A DNA stretch of 14,231 nt from an uncultured Opitutaceae bacterium (lineage in GTDB: Bacteria; Verrucomicrobiota; Verrucomicrobiia; Opitutales; Opitutaceae). Under the pieces are notes generated by a model. The model saw only the letters and a program-made list of their open reading frames with translations. It searched no databases and was not told the DNA's origin. The DNA is taken from positions 1-14,231 of the forward strand of contig CALFNJ010000612.1 of the NCBI GenBank assembly GCA_937902865.1, in the 5' to 3' direction. This document shows, piece by piece, positions 1 through 4,487 of the stretch; within the stretch, counting starts at the first letter, position 1; each line of letters opens with the position of its first letter. A program made the position numbers and the translations under genes.

Positions 1-58
1 CCGGTTTTTCTCCGAGGGATCGGGAACTGGTCTTGGCTTCCTCGGTCAGCGGGGCCCG

Positions 59-202
59 ATGAAAACGACTGTCTTGATGATCGTCGCGCTGGGGCTGCTG
101 GGGCTGAGCTCGCTGCTCGGCGGTTGCGGCATTTTGCCGGCACCGCCCGCGCTGCCGGCGCCTCCCGGATTGCCCGCGCCGCCGACGCCGCCGGCGCCTT
201 GA
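59..202 (+). CDS. Small proline-rich lipoprotein, 47 aa
   Basis: The reading frame starts with a Lys-containing n-region (MKTT), has a hydrophobic stretch at residues 5-20, and then a lipobox-like LLGGC with the acylated Cys at residue 23. The mature part is only 25 residues and is almost entirely Pro, Ala, Leu and Gly (PAPP and LPAPP repeats). This is a classic signal peptidase II substrate layout, so the product should be a lipid-anchored envelope peptide. Residue +2 after the Cys is Gly, not the Asp associated with inner-membrane retention in Escherichia coli. A modest purine-rich stretch (gcgggg) precedes the ATG. No family is recognised. A strong hairpin 51 bases after the stop may end the transcript. 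The signal-peptide logic is clear; whether the gene is expressed is not known. Confidence 0.6.
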   Translation: MKTTVLMIVALGLLGLSSLLGGCGILPAPPALPAPPGLPAPPTPPAP

Positions 203-253
203 GCGTTGGCTGCTGGAGCAGAGAAACAGGTCGGGTCTTTGGCCCGGCCTTGG

Positions 254-282
254 CGCAGAGCGGGTGGAAAACCCGCTCTGCG
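254..282. repeat. Perfect 12-bp inverted repeat (stem-loop)
   Basis: Arms 254-265 (CGCAGAGCGGGT) and 271-282 are exact reverse complements around the loop GGAAA. The element lies between the small lipoprotein gene and the DUF2934 gene. It is strong enough to act as a transcript end or mRNA-stabilising structure, but no T run follows on either strand, so a standard intrinsic terminator is not shown. A second, smaller stem (GGCGG-AAC-CCGCC) lies just downstream near 297-311, so the whole stretch may be a REP-like dispersed element. Apart from these two stems I see nothing in 203-376. Confidence 0.6.
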
Positions 283-376
283 TGCGAGGTGGACGCCGGC
301 GGAACCCGCCTGGGGAAATCGAGTCTGCGTGGACCCGGGCCGTGCGCGGTGTTTCGCGTCGGGTCCGATTTCATCC

Positions 377-739
377 ATGAACGCATATCCACCCACTCAT
401 GAGGACGTGGCCCGCCGGGCCTACGAATATTGGCAACAACAGGGAAGTCCTGACGGCCGCGATCAGGAGATCTGGTTTGAAGCCGAACGGCAGCTGGCGA
501 CGGAGGCGACGGCGCTGAAGTCCTCGCTTCCCGAATGGCAATCCGATCGCGCGAAGCAGACCGAAACAGCAGCGACGCCGGCTCCTTCCTCCCAGGACGC
601 TCATCCTGCGGCGCAGCCCAAGGTCTCCCAGCAGCAAAAGAAGGAAGCGCGTTCGCCGCAGCTTCCGCACAAGAACGCACCGAAGGTGACGCCACCGGAA
701 TCGGGCAAGCCACTTTGGGATCGTCCGCATTCGCGGTAA
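377..739 (+). CDS. DUF2934 domain protein, 120 aa
   Basis: Residues about 6-40 carry the DUF2934 signature: a helix with RRAYEYW, then G-x-P-x-GRD, then EIWFEAERQL. The remainder (residues about 45-120) is low complexity, rich in Gln, Lys, Pro, Ala and Ser, and probably disordered. No signal peptide or membrane segment is visible, so the protein is likely cytoplasmic. DUF2934 has no established function; it is a short helical domain common in Verrucomicrobiota and in some proteobacteria. The ATG at 377 was chosen because the domain begins six residues later, whereas an in-frame extension to 206 runs through the hairpin region and translates to low-quality sequence. No clear Shine-Dalgarno sequence is present. 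A shorter paralogue lies at 3117-3398. Confidence 0.8.
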   Translation: MNAYPPTHEDVARRAYEYWQQQGSPDGRDQEIWFEAERQLATEATALKSSLPEWQSDRAKQTETAATPAPSSQDAHPAAQPKVSQQQKKEARSPQLPHKNAPKVTPPESGKPLWDRPHSR

Positions 740-894
740 GCCTGATCCTCTGATCGCCGAGATCGGAGGTTGGCCGCCAAAAGGCCCAGAAAACGCAACG
801 GGCTGGGTTGGCGTGGGAGCTCGCAGCTGTCTTGCGCTCCAAGGTCGTTTTGCGCCTGCCCCTCGATCAGGTTCACGTTCAGGTCTTTGCCTGT

Positions 895-914
895 CTTGGC
901 GCGTTTGCGCCAAG
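895..914. repeat. Perfect 8-bp hairpin with GTTT loop
   Basis: CTTGGCGC (895-902) and GCGCCAAG (907-914) are exact reverse complements separated by the 4-base loop GTTT. It lies about 130 bases upstream of the coiled-coil gene and directly before a second inverted repeat. No T run follows, so a role as leader structure or protein-binding site is as likely as termination of the DUF2934 transcript. Confidence 0.6.
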
Positions 915-916
915 CC

Positions 917-950
917 TCCCCGGGGGTGGGCAGGGATATATTCCCGGGGA
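917..950. repeat. 8-bp inverted repeat enclosing a TATATT box
   Basis: TCCCCGGG (917-924) and CCCGGGGA (943-950) are exact reverse complements with an 18-base spacer. The spacer contains TATATT at 937-942, which resembles a sigma-70 -10 hexamer, but no -35 at the usual distance is seen. It is adjacent to the hairpin at 895-914. An operator around a promoter is one reading and an RNA stem-loop is another. Confidence 0.5.
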
Positions 951-1041
951 ACCGGGCCAGCGTGGGCCAATCTATGGCGGACAAGGACTCCCCGGAGGAT
1001 GGCCAGCGTCCGTTTAACCAACCGGTGAGGACCGTTTCATT

Positions 1042-1647
1042 ATGGAAAACACCCAATTGGCCAGTGCCCACATTACCGGGCCGAGAAAGACCTCTGCTTC
1101 CGCCATTATCATCGCAATCCTCGCCATCGCTCTCGTGGTGGTCGCCGCTCTTTTTTGGAGCAAATTGAGGCAGCAGGATCGCATGACGGCCCAACTGCAG
1201 AGCCAAGTGGCGCAGGACAAGAACGACGCCTCCCAGGCTCAATCGCAGTTGACGGAAGCGCGCACGAGTGGCGCGACGATGCAAAAGCAACTGGAGGAAT
1301 CCAAGCAGAACGCCACGCAACTCCAGCAGCAGTTGGACAAGGCGCGCGACAACGTCGCGAACCTGGAAAAGCAGGCGAATGAATCGCGGACCACGACGAC
1401 GGGTCTGCAGGATCAGCTGCAAAAGGCCAAAACCTCGATGGCTCAGGGCGAGGCGCAGGTCCAGCAGGCCAACGCCGGCCGCGATGACCTGCAGAAACAG
1501 CTCAACGACGCCAAAAACGCCAATGAGACGCTGCAGAAGCAGCTGGAAGAGTCCAAGGGCCAGACAGCGGATCTGCAGGCGAAATATACCCAAGCTCAGA
1601 GCGCGCTGACGGCCCTGCAGCAACAGCAGACCTCGAAGCGCCGTTGA
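1042..1647 (+). CDS. Membrane-anchored coiled-coil protein with 14-residue repeats, 201 aa
   Basis: A short polar N-terminus is followed by one transmembrane helix (residues about 20-39, very rich in Ala, Ile and Val) with positively charged residues on both sides (RK before, KLR after). The rest is a single long helix. From residue 53 to 192 it consists of ten consecutive 14-residue units of the form [QE]xQ[LVA]xx[AS][KR]xxxxxL, with L, A/S, variable and L at the a, d, a' and d' positions of a coiled coil. It ends in QQQQTSKRR. The protein should be a bitopic rod or oligomer, but which side of the membrane the rod occupies cannot be settled from sequence; an uncleaved signal-anchor is likely. 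The start is supported by GGTGAGGA 11 bases upstream. No enzymatic domain is seen and the function is unknown. A strong hairpin follows the gene. Confidence 0.8.
   Translation: MENTQLASAHITGPRKTSASAIIIAILAIALVVVAALFWSKLRQQDRMTAQLQSQVAQDKNDASQAQSQLTEARTSGATMQKQLEESKQNATQLQQQLDKARDNVANLEKQANESRTTTTGLQDQLQKAKTSMAQGEAQVQQANAGRDDLQKQLNDAKNANETLQKQLEESKGQTADLQAKYTQAQSALTALQQQQTSKRR
1198..1617 (+). repeat. Ten tandem 42-base (14-codon) coding repeats
   Basis: Within the coiled-coil protein, residues 53-192 divide with no gaps into ten 14-residue units starting at residues 53, 67, 81, 95, 109, 123, 137, 151, 165 and 179. Units 3 and 9 share QKQLEESK, unit 8 has QKQLNDAK and unit 4 QQQLDKAR. Units 5 (EKQANESR), 7 (EAQVQQAN) and 10 (QAKYTQAQ) are the most diverged. 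Codon choice differs between units with identical residues, so the repeats are not a recent DNA duplication and appear to be maintained at the protein level. Confidence 0.8.
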
Positions 1648-1693
1648 TCGAACGAGCTAGTTGAAACCGCAATCGAGCCGGCGAAATGAAGGA

Positions 1694-1724
1694 TGAAGGA
1701 ACGGAGCACGTCTCCGTTCCTTCA
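1694..1724. terminator. 13-bp hairpin downstream of the coiled-coil gene
   Basis: TGAAGGAACGGAG (1694-1706) and CTCCGTTCCTTCA (1712-1724) are perfectly complementary around the loop CACGT. It begins 47 bases after the coiled-coil stop codon and 149 bases before the aldo/keto reductase, a position fitting transcript termination. No T run follows on the plus strand, so it may instead be a factor-dependent end or a 3' stabilising structure. Confidence 0.5.
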
Positions 1725-1872
1725 CGCGCTGAGGAACGGGAGTAATGGGAATGTCGGCCAAGCGAGCTGATCTCGTCGCCGAACCCTGATCTGTGAGATT
1801 TTTGCAAAGAAAGCCGCGCCCCCTTGCCGAAAGTGGAAGAATCATGGTACGGTTCACTGGTATTCTTTTTTC

Positions 1873-2865
1873 ATGACGACGCGCAAATTAGGCAAAAATG
1901 GTCCGGAAGTGTCTGCCATCGGGCTCGGCTGCATGGGGATGAGCGAGTTCTACGATCCCTCGAGCATGAACGACACGGAGGCGGTGCGGGTGATTCACCG
2001 CTACCTGGATGCGGGAGGAAATTTCCTCGATACGGCGGACATGTACGGTGTCGGCCGCAATGAAGTCCTGGTGGGCCGGGCGATCGCCCAGCGCCGCGAT
2101 CAGGTCGTACTGGCGACCAAATTCGGCAACGTGCGCGGCCCGGAAGGGGAATTTCTCGGGGTGCGCGGTGACGCGAAATACGTCCGTCTGGCCTGCGATG
2201 CGAGTCTCGCGCGGCTCAAGGTGGATGTGATCGATCTTTATTATCAGCATCGCGTCGATCCCAAGGTCCCGATCGAGGAGACGGTCGGAGCGATGGCCGA
2301 GCTCGTGAAGGCGGGAAAGGTGCGTCACCTCGGCCTGTCGGAAGCGGCGCCGGCCACGATCAAGCGCGCGGCGGCGGTGCACCCGATCGCTGCCTTGCAG
2401 ACGGAGTATTCCCTCTGGAGCCGGGAGCCGGAGGAGCAGATTCTGCCAACCATTCGTGCGCTCGGCATCGGGTTCGTCGCCTACAGCCCGCTCGGTCGGG
2501 GATTTCTCACCGGGCGCTTCAAGACCCTCGAGGATCTGCCGGCCGATGATTACCGTCGGCATTCGCCGCGTTTTCAGGGCCAGAATTTCCAAAAGAACCT
2601 CGATCTCGTGAAGGAAATCGAAGCGCTGGCGCGGGCAAAAGGCTGCACGCCCAGCCAGCTCGCGCTCGCGTGGGTGATGGCGCAGGGAAATGACATCGTT
2701 CCGATTCCGGGTACGAAGCGGCTGTCCTATCTGGAAGAGAACCTGGGCGCAGCGACGGTAACGCTGACCGTCACGGAATTGAAGCATCTCGATTCCGTGC
2801 TGCCGCCGGGCGCCTCTGCCGGCATGCGTTACGCCGAATCGGGCATGCAGGCGGTGAATCGCTAG
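1873..2865 (+). CDS. Aldo/keto reductase, NADPH-dependent, 330 aa
   Basis: This is a full-length (beta/alpha)8 aldo/keto reductase. The catalytic tetrad is present: Asp53 and Tyr58 in FLDTADMYG, Lys83 in ATKFG, and His126 in DLYYQHR. Cofactor-binding signatures follow: YSLWSREPE and VAYSPLGRGFLTG in the middle, and IPGTKRLSYLEEN near the C-terminus, typical of NADP(H) binding. It resembles the soluble monomeric YakC/Tas-like group (AKR13-like) that reduces aldehydes and ketones, but the substrate cannot be read from the sequence. The ATG directly precedes MTTRKLGKNGPEVSAIGLG, the usual family N-terminus. The upstream sequence is T-rich (attcttttttc) with no Shine-Dalgarno sequence. It appears to be a single-gene unit, flanked by hairpins on both sides. 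Confidence 0.93.
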   Translation: MTTRKLGKNGPEVSAIGLGCMGMSEFYDPSSMNDTEAVRVIHRYLDAGGNFLDTADMYGVGRNEVLVGRAIAQRRDQVVLATKFGNVRGPEGEFLGVRGDAKYVRLACDASLARLKVDVIDLYYQHRVDPKVPIEETVGAMAELVKAGKVRHLGLSEAAPATIKRAAAVHPIAALQTEYSLWSREPEEQILPTIRALGIGFVAYSPLGRGFLTGRFKTLEDLPADDYRRHSPRFQGQNFQKNLDLVKEIEALARAKGCTPSQLALAWVMAQGNDIVPIPGTKRLSYLEENLGAATVTLTVTELKHLDSVLPPGASAGMRYAESGMQAVNR

Positions 2866-2884
2866 CCGTCCGCGGACCTCGATT

Positions 2885-2969
2885 TTTCACCGCAAGGGCA
2901 CAAAAGCCCGCAGGGCGAATGTCAGATCACTCAAGGCATTCCTTGTGCCTTCGTGCCTTGGCGGTGAAA
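2885..2969. repeat. Long imperfect palindrome of the TTTCACCGC...GCGGTGAAA type
   Basis: TTTCACCGC (2885-2893) pairs perfectly with GCGGTGAAA (2961-2969), and the inner parts AAGGGCAC and GTGCCTT continue the pairing with single-base bulges. The right arm consists of short degenerate units (CCTTGTG, CCTTCGTG, CCTTGGC). Similar palindromes of the form TTTCACCACAAAGACAC...GTGTCTTTGTGGTGAA are, in my recollection, frequent in intergenic regions of Verrucomicrobiota, Planctomycetota and other environmental bacteria. This copy starts 20 bases after the aldo/keto reductase stop codon, so it may also serve as its 3' end structure. Nothing else was recognised between it and the DUF2934 gene at 3117. 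Confidence 0.6.
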
Positions 2970-3116
2970 TTCGGGGAATAAATTGCAGCCTGAAAGCGGA
3001 TCCCGGTTGCCGGTTTCGGAAGGCGGGTGAAACGAAGGGTGGGGCGGACCGGAACTCGCAGGCGGAAGGACGGTCGGTGCGCGGCCTAGTCTCAACCCCA
3101 ACCCCTGGAAGACCGC

Positions 3117-3398
3117 ATGAAGTCGAAACCTACGCATGAACAGATCAGCCGGCGGGCGCAGCAGCTCTGGGAAAACGGGGGCCGTCCCTCGGACCGGGAC
3201 GAAGAAATCTGGCTCGAGGCGGAGCGGCAGCTGGCGACTGGCGAGGAAACCTCGGCGGCATTCATCGCGCGAATCAGGGCCGAGACCGCGTCCGAAAGCG
3301 CCGTGGAGTATCTCATCTCTCCTCCGATTTCACAGGAAGAAGCCGTAAAGAAAGCGGTGCAGATGCCCGGCGGTACGGCGGCAAAAGCGAAGCGTTAA
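3117..3398 (+). CDS. DUF2934 domain protein, 93 aa
   Basis: The N-terminal 40 residues show the DUF2934 signature: THEQISRRAQQLWENGGRP, then SDRDEEIWLEAERQLA. The part after residue 45 is helical (FIARIRAETASESAVEYL) and ends in a basic tail (AKAKR). It closely matches the domain of the protein at 377-739, including the shared THE and EIW-EAERQLAT segments, but the tails are unrelated. There is no signal peptide or membrane helix, so it is probably cytoplasmic. GGAAG at 3107-3111, five bases before the ATG, is a good ribosome binding site. The function of the domain is unknown. It converges with the minus-strand RodZ-like gene, whose stop codon is 111 bases away; no clear terminator is seen in that gap. 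Confidence 0.85.
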   Translation: MKSKPTHEQISRRAQQLWENGGRPSDRDEEIWLEAERQLATGEETSAAFIARIRAETASESAVEYLISPPISQEEAVKKAVQMPGGTAAKAKR

Positions 3399-3509
3399 AC
3401 GCGAATGTTTGTCTGTCCGCGTTGAGGAAAACCTGGCGCGAACCGCAGGATCGGCGCGGATGGGAATCAACGCCCATACAGCCACCACCGCCGCGGACGA
3501 ATCACGCGA

Positions 3510-4370
3510 TTACGGAATCACCATCGGCCCGGCACCCTGAAGGTTGCCGTTCGAAGGTGAACCGGGCAGCCAGCGCCGTCCCGAGGCATCGACGATCTGG
3601 ATGTTTTCACGCTGGGAAGCCCAGATGATCACAGGACCGCTCTTGTTGAAGGATGCAGTCTCTCCGCGTTTGATCACGGTGTTGGGCAGCAGTTCCTCAC
3701 CGTAGCCGTTGGGGCCATCGCCCTTCGCCCAAACTCGAACGCTGACATAGTCCAGCGCGGTAATGACCGCCTTGGAATCAGCGGCGGGTTGCGCGGCCGC
3801 GGCGGGAGTCGCAGTCCGGACCTGAGCCGCCGAGGTGGGATTGTTGGGATGACTGCCGCCGAAAAGAGATTTTGCGATCCAGATGATCAGCAGGATCACC
3901 AGCACGCCGCCCAAGCCGAGGCCGATCTTGAGCACGAGGCTGGGATCGATCGCGGGACCAGCCGGCATGCCGCTGCCGCCGCCGCGGGTGAAAGAGGACG
4001 GATTGCGGCGAGCCGGAGCCGGCTCGGGTTCGGGCGAGGAAGGGGCTGACTCCTTGTCGCCTTCCTCTGAGGTGGCCACGGAGAGATCCATGCGACCGTA
4101 GATTTCGCGGCTCGGCGCACGAGGGCGGGCGGTGGCGCCGTGGCCCAGGCCGTTGAAATCATTCACGATCTTGTCGGCCGGGAGCTTGAGAAACTGGGCG
4201 TACGACCGGAGAAAACCGCGCACATAGAGCTCGGCCAGTCCGAGATCGAACTGGTTGCTCTCGAATTTCTGCAGGTAATCGCCGCGGATCTTGGTCGCCT
4301 CGGCCGCCTCGCGGATGGAAACACCCTTGCGCTTGCGGGCTTCTTCCAGGCGTTCACCAATGGTCTGCAT
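3510..4370 (-). CDS. RodZ-like membrane protein with N-terminal helix-turn-helix, 286 aa
   Basis: Residues 4-63 form the Xre-like helix-turn-helix of the RodZ/HTH_25 family (GERLEEARKRKGVSIREAAE, then YLQKFESNQF and YVRGFLRSYAQFLKLP). A Pro/Ser/Glu-rich linker (about 80-140) leads to one transmembrane helix at about 145-168. A C-terminal beta-rich domain (about 200-286) contains a VSVRVW strand and RGETASFNKSGPVIIW, comparable to the periplasmic DUF4115 domain of RodZ. In well-studied bacteria RodZ binds MreB with its cytoplasmic domain and helps keep rod shape; the same role here is inference. It lies 117 bases downstream of ftsK on the same strand, so the two may be co-transcribed. There is no Shine-Dalgarno sequence before the ATG. 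Confidence is high for the architecture and moderate for RodZ orthology. Confidence 0.82.
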   Translation of the reverse strand: MQTIGERLEEARKRKGVSIREAAEATKIRGDYLQKFESNQFDLGLAELYVRGFLRSYAQFLKLPADKIVNDFNGLGHGATARPRAPSREIYGRMDLSVATSEEGDKESAPSSPEPEPAPARRNPSSFTRGGGSGMPAGPAIDPSLVLKIGLGLGGVLVILLIIWIAKSLFGGSHPNNPTSAAQVRTATPAAAAQPAADSKAVITALDYVSVRVWAKGDGPNGYGEELLPNTVIKRGETASFNKSGPVIIWASQRENIQIVDASGRRWLPGSPSNGNLQGAGPMVIP

Positions 4371-4418
4371 GTGACAGTCAGTTAGGGGATTTGCCGAGCG
4401 ATGGGAAGGAGGAATTGC

Positions 4419-4471
4419 CCGGATCGCACACGAATCTGCCTCAAACCGCCGCGGCGGACAAAGCGATCCGG
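4419..4471. repeat. Nested inverted repeats between ftsK and the RodZ-like gene
   Basis: CCGGATCGC (4419-4427) and GCGATCCGG (4463-4471) are exact 9-bp reverse complements. In the space between them sits a perfect 12-bp palindrome, CCGCCGCGGCGG (4446-4457). On the minus strand this lies 17-69 bases after the ftsK stop codon and ends about 48 bases before the RodZ-like start. It could attenuate or process the ftsK-rodZ transcript. Only a TTT follows the inner palindrome on the minus strand, so a full intrinsic terminator is not supported. Confidence 0.5.
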
Positions 4472-4487
4472 CGATTCAGGCCGGACA

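Larger units (their letters stand above)
740..1041. other. 302-base gap with structured leader, no gene seen
   Basis: No convincing coding frame occupies this gap; the frames open here on both strands have no recognisable domain and continue antisense or out of frame into neighbouring genes. What it holds is the hairpin at 895-914, the inverted repeat at 917-950 with an AT-rich loop containing TATATT (937-942), and a purine-rich GGTGAGGA at 1024-1031 that can serve as the ribosome binding site of the coiled-coil gene starting at 1042. The promoter of that gene probably lies here, but no good -35/-10 pair with normal spacing could be assigned. Confidence 0.5.

Noticed and set aside
206..376. 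N-terminal extension of the first DUF2934 protein
   Set aside because: The extension reads through the perfect hairpin at 254-282 and has no similarity to the family; the ATG at 377 fits the domain.
928..935. GGGCAGGG, a match to the E. coli KOPS motif GGGNAGGG (another at 13727-13734)
   Set aside because: About four chance matches are expected on both strands in a GC-rich window of this size, and the KOPS sequence of this organism is unknown.
601..1623. 340-codon minus-strand frame spanning the 740-1041 gap
   Set aside because: It is antisense to the 14-residue repeats of the coiled-coil gene and the DUF2934 tail, giving a repetitive Leu/Arg-rich product. The part in the gap has no recognisable domain.
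1824..1853. TTGCCG with TACGGT as a promoter for the aldo/keto reductase
   Set aside because: The -10 matches only three of six positions, which is too weak to call.
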